Shown: positions 1-6,238, numbered from the stretch's first letter. The stretch is DNA of 6,238 bases from Candidatus Multiplicimicrobium inquinatum (GCA_002344825.1 DDUN01000050.1:531-6768), one strand, 5' to 3'. Notes: generated by a model from the sequence alone, not told the origin. Program-made: numbers and translations.

Positions 1-66
1 GCGGAGGCGTAGTGAAAACCTACGCCGCACAAGCGAGTGAGCTTGCAACAACGCAGATGAGGTTTT
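1..66. repeat. Cluster of inverted repeats downstream of the helicase
   Basis: Three inverted repeats lie within 66 bases. GGCGTAG (6-12) pairs with CTACGCC (20-26) around a 7-base loop. CAAGC (30-34) pairs with GCTTG (41-45) around a 6-base loop. AAAACCT (15-21) pairs with AGGTTTT (60-66), enclosing the second hairpin and competing with the first. No T-tract follows the helices on the minus strand, so this is not a textbook terminator for the helicase. It could be the 3'-end structure of the helicase mRNA or the edge of a palindromic intergenic repeat that continues to the left of the window. Confidence 0.45.
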
Positions 67-76
67 AGGTGTGATT

Positions 77-2104
77 TTACTGAGCGTATTCCCAGGCGGA
101 GAGATAGCCATTCACCCTCTCTACATATTCCAAAAAATCCTGATAGAAGGGCAATGAGGAAAGCGTGGCGCTGTCGCCGATCACGATCAATTTTCTCTTC
201 GCGCGCGTCATAGCGACATTCATACGGCGCACATCCTTCAAAAAGCCAAGATCGCCTTCTAAATTTGAGCGCACAAGCGACAAAATAACGGCTTCCTTCT
301 CTCTTCCCTGGAAGGAGTCGACGCTGTCGACCTCGACATCCGATCCGCCGAAGCCCTGCTCATCCATTTTCTGTAAAATCCATTTGATTTGCGCCGAGTA
401 AGGGCTGATCACCGCGATTTCAGAGGAAGAAACCCCTTTTTCAAGCAAGTCTTTGATTTGGCGTATCACAATTTGCGCTTCACCGGAGTTATAGCGGCTG
501 AATCCGCCGTCTTCAAACTCTTCGTCATAGGCCAACCCGGCGGTATCGATAAAAACAACGGGTTTTTCAGTGAGTTCATGCGCGGTGACCCGCGGTAAGT
601 CTTTTAAGGTATGCCCGCGGTTAGCATCAGCGGCCGTCAAAGTGCCCTCGTAAAAAACATCCGAGGAAAACCGCATAATCTCTTCATGCATGCGGTATTG
701 CAATTGAAGCCGCAATTGGGATGTCGCGGGTAAAACATCATGCAAACGCTCAAAAAGCGTATAGCAAAGACTGCCGCGCCCCTTATAGTTGGAAAGCACG
801 GTCGGAGGCAGCTGTTCATGATCGCCCGCTAAAACAACGCGGCCGGCATGCGCCATCGGAATCCAGCTGGCGGGTTCAATCGCCTGCCCAGCCTCATCCA
901 TGATCACCCAATCAAATTTTTTGGATTCAAGCAAGGTATCAGCGCAAACCACATGGGTCGCGATCACAATATCGGTGCTGTTCCAGACCTCATTAAAAAT
1001 CTGCGCTTTAATTTCTTTATTTTCGGCTTTCAGAGCGTCAATTTCATCGTTCATGACATCTTTCTCTTCCCAGCTCATTTCACGGCGCTCGCGCCGGCGC
1101 AGACGCTGTTTAAACAGCTGATCCAGCTTGGCATGATTGGATTCAAGTTCTTTGGCATAGGGATGTTGAACAAGCTGAAATGACAGCGTACGGTCGCGAA
1201 CCGCCGCGGAAACACGCGCGGGATGGCCAAGACGCGTTACTTTCAAATCACATTGAGCAAGACATTCAACCAAATGGTCACAGGCGGCATTGCTGGGCGC
1301 GGAAATCAAAACCGTTTCGCCGCGTTCCTTCGCCTGACGCACCATTTCAACCAAAACGCTGGTTTTACCGGTGCCCGGGGGCCCATGCAAAACAAATACA
1401 TCTTTGTTTTCAAGCGCCATGGCGACGGCTTTTTTTTGCTCGGCATTCAATCCCTGATGAAAAAAAGAAAGTTTTTCCGGCTTGACAGGATCACCCAACT
1501 CAGGCGCTTTCAAACCGAGCGCGATATCACGCAGTTTAGCGAGACGGTTATGTTTCGCGTCACGCACGCGGTCAAGCATGACAAACATACGCTCAAACGA
1601 AGTCCGGCTCTCACCCAGCGTCAGCTGAAAGAATTGCTCATGCTGAACCCAATCCGGCATTTCAGCTCCGGAAAAAGCCACGGTAATGGAATTAGCCGAA
1701 CGCGCGTAAACCACGCCGCCGCGCCAATCACTTTCGGGAATGCGAAAAGCCGATAAGCGCACAATGTCGCCCGAATTTAAACCGAAACGCGGCAATCTTT
1801 TTCCGCCTTTTTGTTTAAACGTAACCATCCGCTGGCCGGAGGGATTGTAATGCACTTCCAAAATCTCAAGTCCGCGCAGAGCCTTGCCGTGCTTTTCGCG
1901 CTGTTCGGGCAGAAGCTTTAAAACTTCTTCTTCATAACGGCTGCGGTCGCGGGCCTGCTCGGAAATCAATAGCCCGCGTATATGGCTGAAATGCTTACGG
2001 ATCACCCGTTCTTCACCCACCCAAATTTTGCGGGTGGTTTTTTGGCGAAAAGGGTTCTTGTGTCCGGCTTGTCCAGGCTTTTTGGTGAAATACTTGCGGT
2101 TCAT
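77..2104 (-). CDS. IGHMBP2/UPF1-like superfamily 1 DNA/RNA helicase
   Basis: Probable ATP-dependent 5'-to-3' nucleic-acid helicase of the IGHMBP2/UPF1/Dna2 group of superfamily 1, acting in the cytoplasm; the biological substrate of bacterial members is not well known. Numbering from the ATG chosen here (675 residues): Q-motif LNAEQKKAV near 219, Walker A GPPGTGKT at 241-248, motif Ia SAPSNAACDHL near 268, Walker B DEAG at 403-406, motif III GDHEQLPP at 427-434, motif IV QYRMHEE near 469, motif V VDSFQGRE at 595-602 and motif VI MNVAMTRAKRK near 628. All core motifs look intact. A charged, probably coiled segment (about 315-380) between motifs Ia and II fits the stalk seen in this family, and the region before the Q-motif fits a small beta-barrel 1B domain. 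The first 35 or so residues are a very basic extension. The frame is open to a TTG at 2149, but that would run through an intergenic motif and add an unconvincing hydrophobic leader, so ATG 2104 is preferred. The stop is TAA. Confidence 0.93.
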   Translation of the reverse strand: MNRKYFTKKPGQAGHKNPFRQKTTRKIWVGEERVIRKHFSHIRGLLISEQARDRSRYEEEVLKLLPEQREKHGKALRGLEILEVHYNPSGQRMVTFKQKGGKRLPRFGLNSGDIVRLSAFRIPESDWRGGVVYARSANSITVAFSGAEMPDWVQHEQFFQLTLGESRTSFERMFVMLDRVRDAKHNRLAKLRDIALGLKAPELGDPVKPEKLSFFHQGLNAEQKKAVAMALENKDVFVLHGPPGTGKTSVLVEMVRQAKERGETVLISAPSNAACDHLVECLAQCDLKVTRLGHPARVSAAVRDRTLSFQLVQHPYAKELESNHAKLDQLFKQRLRRRERREMSWEEKDVMNDEIDALKAENKEIKAQIFNEVWNSTDIVIATHVVCADTLLESKKFDWVIMDEAGQAIEPASWIPMAHAGRVVLAGDHEQLPPTVLSNYKGRGSLCYTLFERLHDVLPATSQLRLQLQYRMHEEIMRFSSDVFYEGTLTAADANRGHTLKDLPRVTAHELTEKPVVFIDTAGLAYDEEFEDGGFSRYNSGEAQIVIRQIKDLLEKGVSSSEIAVISPYSAQIKWILQKMDEQGFGGSDVEVDSVDSFQGREKEAVILSLVRSNLEGDLGFLKDVRRMNVAMTRAKRKLIVIGDSATLSSLPFYQDFLEYVERVNGYLSAWEYAQ

Positions 2105-2122
2105 AAGGTGTGGAGTATACAA
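2105..2122 (-). promoter_or_regulatory. Possible -10 promoter element just upstream of the helicase ATG
   Basis: On the minus strand the hexamer TATACT (2119-2114, five of six matches to TATAAT) is preceded by TTG and followed by exactly 9 bases (CCACACCTT) before ATG. No Shine-Dalgarno-like purine run lies in those 9 bases, and no convincing -35 box is visible at 16-18 bases. If this is a real promoter, transcription would start only a few bases before the start codon, giving an almost leaderless message. The gene for the exported protein has a similar arrangement with identical spacing. This is inferred from pattern only. Confidence 0.35.
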
Positions 2123-2150
2123 GCAGGGGTGAGGGAAAGCCCAGAGCAAA
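2122..2150. repeat. Intergenic motif copy A (shared with 5200-5241)
   Basis: On the plus strand this stretch carries AGCAGGG (2122-2128) followed by AGCCCAGAGCAAA (2138-2150). The same two blocks in the same order occur at 5200-5206 and 5229-5241, with a longer spacer. The match sits in non-coding DNA if the helicase starts at 2104. It may be a worn intergenic repeat or a shared regulatory site. Confidence 0.35.
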
Positions 2151-2181
2151 GTTTAACCCGCCCTTTTCCGCCGTAAGAGAG

Positions 2182-2221
2182 AAAAAGGACCCCGCGCCCT
2201 CAGTTAAAAGGGATCGCGGGG
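2182..2221 (-). terminator. Rho-independent terminator of the exported-protein gene
   Basis: Read on the minus strand, CCCCGCG (2221-2215) pairs perfectly with CGCGGGG (2196-2190). After a two-base AT bulge the stem continues as CCCTT with GAGGG (one U-G pair), leaving a loop of about 6 bases. The helix is followed by TCC and a run of five T (2186-2182), then a pyrimidine-rich stretch. This is a classical intrinsic terminator. It overlaps the end of the coding region: its left arm encodes the last residues (CPAIPF), and the TGA stop lies at the loop and inner stem. It separates the exported-protein gene from the helicase, so the helicase probably has its own promoter. Confidence 0.78.
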
Positions 2222-4989
2222 CATTGGTACCGGCAGCGCAAATGAGTTTTCTTACCGCTGGTGTCGACTTTTTCAGCATTAAAGCTCGATACCGGCCGTT
2301 GAGATAAAAAGGCGGAACCTATTTCAAATTTACCGAGCACATCGGAAATAGCAAGATAGTTAAAAGCACGTTTGTTTTTTTGCGGAATCGGAATTTCAAA
2401 ATACTGCCACTTGCCCGAAGAGTTTAAAACCAAAGAAACTTTTTGCCCAAGCAACTGGCTGAGTTCATGCTTCATTTCCAAATCAAGACAGTTGCAGGTT
2501 CCGCTTTTATTGCGGATTTTCAGGTAAAGATATTTGTATTTGCGCACATCGCTATAAGGCACATATCCGCCGCGCCAGCCTCGTCCGCCTTCAAAAACCA
2601 AAGTCCCCTTCCACGGATTTGTTTTATAAGGCATATCGCCATGGCTTAAACGCCAAAATTTTAAAATGGGAATTTCGGAATAGCTTTCTGCCGGAGCCGG
2701 ATTTTGGCTCAGCTCAGAGCGGAAAGGATGCTGCTTGGCCAGCTTGATTGACTTAATCACCACTTGCCCCTGACGCGCGTAACTTTTGAGCGGGCCGTTG
2801 GCATAGCGCGGATCATGCAAAGAAATAGAAAGATAATTCAGCGCCTTATAATCCGATTCCGGAATCGGGTGAATGGGATAAACCAGTGTTTTGGTTCCAC
2901 TGCCTTGGGGAACCCAGCCTTTATCCGTTGTGCGCACTAAAGCCGATGCCAGCGTAATGTCATCGCTTTTTAATTCAATTTCATAAGCGGATGGGCTCAC
3001 GGACGCGGGAACTTCCACAACTAAATAACTCATCTCCGCGATGCGCACTGCTTTATCCAAATAAGTTCCGCGGAAAGCCCATTGATCGAAATAAATAAAA
3101 TGCGGCGGAATTTCATAATCAAACTCAAGCACGGATCCGGAGTTTAAATCATCCTCGAGCGTTTCTTCGCCGACGGAAGTAACATTTTTTCCGTGCAAAT
3201 GCCCCGCTTGAAAATGTTCTGAAACATCAAATGCTTCGCCCGGAGTGGGCGGCTTGGCGTATTGCGGCTCAATCGAATCCGCCGGAGGAAGCGGAATCGC
3301 GTGACGGCTCATCAACACGGGGCGGCTGCCGCGAGCTTTCAGCATTTGGTCATGCTTGGATTGAAACAAAAGCATCATTTTTTGATAAAGCGTCATCTGC
3401 GTATCTAAATAGCGGTGCGATTTTAAATAGCGTTCAATCTCATGGTTCATTCCTCCGGAAGCGGCAAGCAAAGTCATGCCCTTCGCGTCTGCCGTAAAAA
3501 TATCCGCAAAACCATCGGGCCCCATAGACTCCACCGCGCCGAACGGAGTGACTAAGCCGTGCCGGTCATAAAGATTTTTAAGCCATAAGCTTCCGGCCGA
3601 CGGCGAAATCATCATCGAAATGGCGGTTCCAAAAACAACGGAAACATCGTCGCGGTCCACTTTCTGTCCGGCAATTTCCGGAATCCCCATTTGCCGGTAA
3701 ACGCCCTGCGCGTCAAACGCGGTGGAAGTAAAGCCCGGTAACTTGTTTTTTACGGCATGATCCGCCTGCACAAAAAGATAGTTATGAAAAAGCGGTGCCA
3801 GCGGGCTTTGCATAAAAGGCAAATAAGCCAAAGCCCACCATTCATGAAAGGAAGAGCGGAACCCCTGAAACGTAGTGACCTGATCACCCTGCATGGTTTT
3901 GTAATCGACGGTGGGAATTTTTAAATTATTCCACGCCGCTTCGGGTGCTTGTCCGTGCAGCACCGCCCAAAGCACCGCCATGGTGCCTTCAAACATATCG
4001 TTCAGATAATAGGTTTTATCACCCACCCAGCGGCCATCGCGGTGAGCAACCTGAATCGTGCCATGCAGCATACCTGATTCCTTATCATAAAAATGGCCAT
4101 AGTTCTGAAAAGCTAAAAGCTGCTCCGCTAAACTTTTAATTTCGTAAGCCTCGCCGGTTTGGGCGTTTTCAAAAACCGAAACAACCGCCGCGAGCGCCCA
4201 GGTAAGCTGGCCATTATCAAGCGACGGAATTTTTGTATTGGCGGGCGCGATGGTTCCATTCGGACGAATATCCACCCAGGGTAAAAACCCGCGGTAATCG
4301 GGAAAGTCTTGATTAAATTTTTGGAGCGTGAGCAAAACAGCTTTGAGTTTTTGCTGTGCGTCCACAGCCGTCCAGCCTTCAAGACTGGCGAAGCCGGGTT
4401 TATGCTGAATAATATTTAACAGAAAAGGAATGGAGAGTGAAAGCTTAGATGCCGCGGTGTAATTGCCCACTTCGGTCATAATTTTTGATTTCAAACGATA
4501 GCGGATATGGTCATAAGGCAGCCCCGTTGTTTCATCCATGCCCAAGCCGGGCTCAAAATACTTGGCTTCATTGGGAATTAAAATTTCTTCCATGAAATAC
4601 TTAATGTCGGGAGTGATAGTCTGAGAAATTGCACGCGCCCCATACGCTTCCATCACTGGCAACAGCGGAGCTTGAATTGAAATGACGCGGCCCAATTCAC
4701 TTTCCATGGCGGTCAGCGCCGACACAGGCGAGGATGACGCGCTTCTTCCCGGAAGATTGACCGTCAAAGGAGGCAGTTCAGCCGGGGTCTGCAAATAGGT
4801 ATTCTTCTTTTCAGAGTCAGTCCCCAAAGTTTGGATTACGGCGACCGTCCCCGAAGAGGCGGTTTGTGAAAAAGCATTGGGCATCAACATCCAAAAAGCA
4901 ACAAATCCGCAAACAGCGACAAAAATGGCTAGGACAAAATAATCGCGCCGAAGAGCCGCCGTTTTCATTAATGTTTGTTTTTTGCTCAT
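2200..4989 (-). CDS. Exported glucoamylase-like alpha/alpha-barrel protein with two C-terminal beta-sandwich modules
   Basis: Predicted exported protein of 929 residues; I infer a glycoside-hydrolase-type function but cannot name a substrate. Residues 1-15 are basic (KK, RR), 17-36 form one hydrophobic helix, and NAFS-Q around 38-42 could be a signal peptidase site; without cleavage it would be an N-terminal membrane anchor. A low-complexity Ser/Thr/Pro linker (about 42-90) follows. Residues about 100-550 are mainly helical and rich in aromatic and acidic motifs: LDNGQLTWAL near 257, GHFYDKESGMLHG near 298, a FHEWWALAYLPF segment near 381, TSTAFDAQGVYRQMG near 421 and SMGPDGFADIF near 488. 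This resembles the glucoamylase-like barrels of the NdvB C-terminal/GH144 type. Residues about 590-755 and 780-900 look like two beta-sandwich, carbohydrate-binding-like modules, each with an NYLxIS strand motif. ATG 4989 is chosen although no ribosome-binding site is visible; a second Met at residue 8 would still leave the signal sequence. Assignment to the barrel class is moderately sure, the enzymatic family is not. Confidence 0.8.
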   Translation of the reverse strand: MSKKQTLMKTAALRRDYFVLAIFVAVCGFVAFWMLMPNAFSQTASSGTVAVIQTLGTDSEKKNTYLQTPAELPPLTVNLPGRSASSSPVSALTAMESELGRVISIQAPLLPVMEAYGARAISQTITPDIKYFMEEILIPNEAKYFEPGLGMDETTGLPYDHIRYRLKSKIMTEVGNYTAASKLSLSIPFLLNIIQHKPGFASLEGWTAVDAQQKLKAVLLTLQKFNQDFPDYRGFLPWVDIRPNGTIAPANTKIPSLDNGQLTWALAAVVSVFENAQTGEAYEIKSLAEQLLAFQNYGHFYDKESGMLHGTIQVAHRDGRWVGDKTYYLNDMFEGTMAVLWAVLHGQAPEAAWNNLKIPTVDYKTMQGDQVTTFQGFRSSFHEWWALAYLPFMQSPLAPLFHNYLFVQADHAVKNKLPGFTSTAFDAQGVYRQMGIPEIAGQKVDRDDVSVVFGTAISMMISPSAGSLWLKNLYDRHGLVTPFGAVESMGPDGFADIFTADAKGMTLLAASGGMNHEIERYLKSHRYLDTQMTLYQKMMLLFQSKHDQMLKARGSRPVLMSRHAIPLPPADSIEPQYAKPPTPGEAFDVSEHFQAGHLHGKNVTSVGEETLEDDLNSGSVLEFDYEIPPHFIYFDQWAFRGTYLDKAVRIAEMSYLVVEVPASVSPSAYEIELKSDDITLASALVRTTDKGWVPQGSGTKTLVYPIHPIPESDYKALNYLSISLHDPRYANGPLKSYARQGQVVIKSIKLAKQHPFRSELSQNPAPAESYSEIPILKFWRLSHGDMPYKTNPWKGTLVFEGGRGWRGGYVPYSDVRKYKYLYLKIRNKSGTCNCLDLEMKHELSQLLGQKVSLVLNSSGKWQYFEIPIPQKNKRAFNYLAISDVLGKFEIGSAFLSQRPVSSFNAEKVDTSGKKTHLRCRYQCPAIPFN

Positions 4990-5007
4990 TTCAGCCGAAT
5001 TCTACAA
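4990..5007 (-). promoter_or_regulatory. Possible -10 promoter element just upstream of the exported-protein ATG
   Basis: On the minus strand TAGAAT (5004-4999, five of six matches to TATAAT) is preceded by TTG and followed by exactly 9 bases (TCGGCTGAA) before ATG. The best -35 candidate at 17 bases is TTTCAA, a poor match. There is no Shine-Dalgarno sequence in the 9 bases. The arrangement matches that before the helicase gene and would give a nearly leaderless message. Pattern-based inference only. Confidence 0.33.
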
Positions 5008-5199
5008 AAGAGAAGTAAGTTTGAAACCAAGACTAAGCAAGAAGCAGGTAAATTAAACTATCTGCGTGCCGGTAGATCTCATAAAAGCAAAGGTAATGCC
5101 AAAAGAATAAAAAATAGAAAAGAAACGAATGTTTTTTCGATCAATCCTAAACAAAGGTGTTGAGCGGTAAGCAAGCGTCGTCAATTAAGCAACGCTCAG

Positions 5200-5241
5200 A
5201 GCAGGGTTGGATGCCGGGGTCGGGCGTTAGCCCAGAGCAAA
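5200..5241. repeat. Intergenic motif copy B (shared with 2122-2150)
   Basis: The plus strand shows AGCAGGG (5200-5206) and AGCCCAGAGCAAA (5229-5241), the same blocks found upstream of the helicase, here separated by 22 rather than 9 bases. Within this copy CAGAGCA also occurs twice (5197-5203 and 5233-5239). It lies in the gap between trpS and the exported-protein gene. Confidence 0.35.
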
Positions 5242-5256
5242 ACTCTTCGTGCCGGT

Positions 5257-5274
5257 TGCGGCTGATGAGCCGCA
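5257..5274 (-). terminator. Hairpin just after trpS, possible weak or factor-assisted terminator
   Basis: A perfect 7-base-pair stem with a 4-base loop, TGCGGCT-CATC-AGCCGCA on the minus strand, begins 5 bases after the trpS stop codon. The T-rich tail expected of an intrinsic terminator is missing: the next bases are ACCGGCACGAAGAG, and only a TTTT follows about 15 bases later. It may therefore protect the 3' end of the mRNA, terminate with help from Rho, or be part of an intergenic repeat. Position right after the stop supports a 3'-end role. Confidence 0.4.
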
Positions 5275-5278
5275 GAGG

Positions 5279-6238
5279 TTAAATGGATCCGAGTCCTAAA
5301 CCGACACGGTCTTTAACGCGCTGGAGAACCTTTTGGGCGGTTGGACGGACTTTTTCAGCACCCTCCTTAAGAAGGGATTCAATGTAGCCTGGCTCATTTG
5401 ATATTTTTTGATATTTTTCACGGATGGGTTTCAGCGACTCAATCACAACATCCGCCAAACGGGCTTTGAAATCGCCGTAACCTTTGCCCGCAAACTCATT
5501 TTCGATTTGCTCTTTCGAAAATCCGGTCAGCACATGATAAATCGAAAGTAAATTAAACAAACCTTTACGGTTTTCATCAAAAACAATTGTCCGCTCCGAG
5601 TCGGTGGTGGCTTTCATAATTTTAGGACGAATCACATCCGGTTCATCCAAAAGAAAAACCGCGTGGCGGCTGCCCGCTTCACTTTTGCTCATTTTCTTTT
5701 CAGGGTCATCCAGCCCCATCACGCGAGCGCCGATTTTGGGAATCACGGGGGTCGGAATTTTAAATGTTTCACCAAAATTAGAATTAAATTTCTCAGCCAA
5801 GTCGCGCGCAAGCTCAATGTGCTGTTTTTGATCTTCCCCCACCGGAACATAATCGGTGTCATAAAGCAAAATATCCGACGCCATCAGCACGGGATAAGCG
5901 AAAAGACCGAGCGTAATATCTTTCTCTTTTTGTTTCGCGGATTTGTCTTTAAATTGCGTCATGCGGTTCAGCCAACCCATGGGTGTACTGCAATTCAAAA
6001 TCCATGACAACTCACTGTGTTCCGAAATATCGGATTGCACAAACAATGAAACCTGCTTCGGATCCAACCCGCAGGCAAAAAGCAATCCAGCCAATTCACG
6101 AATGGCTCCGCGAAGTTTTTTGGGATCTTGAGGAACAGTAATCGCGTGTAAATCAACGATGCAGAAAAAATTATCGTGCTCGGCCTGAGACTTCACCCAA
6201 TTCTGAATGGCTCCCAAATAGTTACCGAGATGAGATCG
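5279..6238 (-). CDS. trpS: Tryptophanyl-tRNA synthetase, N-terminus cut by the window edge
   Basis: Class I aminoacyl-tRNA synthetase that activates tryptophan with ATP and charges tRNA-Trp in the cytoplasm; essential. The visible 319 codons start in frame at the window edge with RSHLGNYLGAIQNW, which contains the HIGH-type signature as HLGN, so the gene runs beyond base 6238. The TTG at 6217 lies inside this signature and is not the start. Other family marks are FCIVDLHAIT (ATP/Trp site region), LNRMTQFKDKS, the VPVGEDQKQHIE block that is highly conserved in bacterial TrpS, and the KMSKS loop as KKMSKSEAG (about residues 181-189 of the fragment). The C-terminal helical part with NLLSIYHVLTG, GYGDFKARLADVVIE and the EGAEKVRPTAQKVL anticodon-binding region is complete and ends at a TAA. 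By comparison with Bacillus TrpS (about 328 residues), roughly 14 residues are missing. No sign of a frameshift. Any leader-based regulation would lie outside the window. Confidence 0.97.
   Translation of the reverse strand, partial: RSHLGNYLGAIQNWVKSQAEHDNFFCIVDLHAITVPQDPKKLRGAIRELAGLLFACGLDPKQVSLFVQSDISEHSELSWILNCSTPMGWLNRMTQFKDKSAKQKEKDITLGLFAYPVLMASDILLYDTDYVPVGEDQKQHIELARDLAEKFNSNFGETFKIPTPVIPKIGARVMGLDDPEKKMSKSEAGSRHAVFLLDEPDVIRPKIMKATTDSERTIVFDENRKGLFNLLSIYHVLTGFSKEQIENEFAGKGYGDFKARLADVVIESLKPIREKYQKISNEPGYIESLLKEGAEKVRPTAQKVLQRVKDRVGLGLGSI

Larger units (their letters stand above)
4990..5278. other. Intergenic region between trpS and the exported-protein gene
   Basis: This 289-base gap carries no convincing gene. 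The half next to the exported-protein gene (about 5000-5160) is AT-rich, with purine-rich runs on the plus strand around 5085-5130. The half next to trpS (about 5161-5278) is GC-richer and holds several small inverted repeats: TGAGCG/CGCTCA (5161-5166 with 5193-5198), GGGC-GTTA-GCCC (5222-5233) and the trpS-proximal hairpin at 5257-5274. It also contains a 13-base motif (5229-5241) repeated upstream of the helicase. A frame open from 4975 to 5163 on the plus strand is judged spurious. Confidence 0.6.

Noticed and set aside
848..1756. Open frames on the plus strand within the helicase gene (848-1183 and 1223-1756)
   Set aside because: They lie antisense to a well-conserved helicase core with all motifs in frame. 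Their translations show no recognisable domain and read as mirror images of the real coding strand.
2105..2149. TTG at 2149 as an upstream start for the helicase, adding 15 residues
   Set aside because: The added residues (beginning MLWAFPHPCL) are unlike the basic tail that follows, the DNA there contains the shared intergenic motif and the possible -10 element, and an ATG is available at 2104.
2013..2279. Minus-strand frame of 88 codons bridging the exported-protein end and helicase start
   Set aside because: It runs through the intrinsic terminator and overlaps both neighbouring genes in a different frame; composition gives no sign of a real protein.
4128..4382. Minus-strand frame of 84 codons inside the exported-protein gene
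   Set aside because: It is a shifted reading of the same strand within a continuous long gene; no domain or start signal supports it.
5101..5160. Sigma-70 type promoter in the AT-rich part of the trpS/exported-protein gap
   Set aside because: TTGATC and TTGGCA hexamers are present on the minus strand, but no acceptable -10 hexamer occurs at 16-18 bases from either.
4975..5163. Plus-strand frame of 62 codons across the trpS/exported-protein gap
   Set aside because: The translation is Lys/Asn/Arg-rich as expected from AT- and purine-rich non-coding DNA, it begins inside the neighbouring gene, and it has no supporting start signal or recognised family.
6197..6217. TTG at 6217 as the trpS start
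   Set aside because: It falls inside the conserved HLGNYLGA signature; the frame stays open to the window edge and encodes the HIGH-type motif, so the gene continues outside the window.

Overview
The window holds three genes, all on the minus strand, plus short structured intergenic stretches. Read in the direction of transcription (right to left), they are the 3' part of trpS (tryptophanyl-tRNA synthetase, cut by the right window edge), a large exported protein of 929 residues, and an IGHMBP2/UPF1-type superfamily 1 helicase. The exported protein looks like an alpha/alpha-barrel glucan-active enzyme with two C-terminal beta-sandwich modules. This is a bacterial chromosome fragment. The exported protein's signal peptide and the style of the enzymes suggest a Gram-negative or diderm lineage. 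Base composition is by eye a little under 50 % GC, and nothing in the window fixes the phylum. No mobile element, tRNA, rRNA or CRISPR array is visible.

Layout: 1-76 is a stretch of inverted repeats downstream of the helicase stop codon. 77-2104 is the helicase. 2105-2199 is a short gap with a possible promoter at its left end, and a strong rho-independent terminator runs from this gap into the end of the upstream gene. 2200-4989 is the exported glucoamylase-like protein. 4990-5278 is a 289-base intergenic region: an AT-rich part next to the exported-protein gene and a GC-richer, hairpin-bearing part next to trpS. 5279-6238 is trpS, lacking about the first 14 codons.

The genes do not form an obvious pathway. 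trpS serves translation, the helicase serves nucleic-acid maintenance, and the exported protein probably acts on a polysaccharide or glucan in the periplasm or outside the cell. The terminator between the exported-protein gene and the helicase, and the 289-base gap after trpS, argue for three separate transcription units despite the shared strand.

The most unusual sequence-level observation is that the two genes with visible starts lack a Shine-Dalgarno sequence. Both carry the same kind of -10-like element (TTGTANANT) exactly 9 bases before the ATG, which suggests almost leaderless mRNAs. Other points of interest are a terminator whose stem includes the last codons and stop of the exported protein, a 13-base motif shared by the two intergenic regions, and the inverted-repeat cluster at the left edge. 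I see no clear evidence of a new defence or mobile system here.
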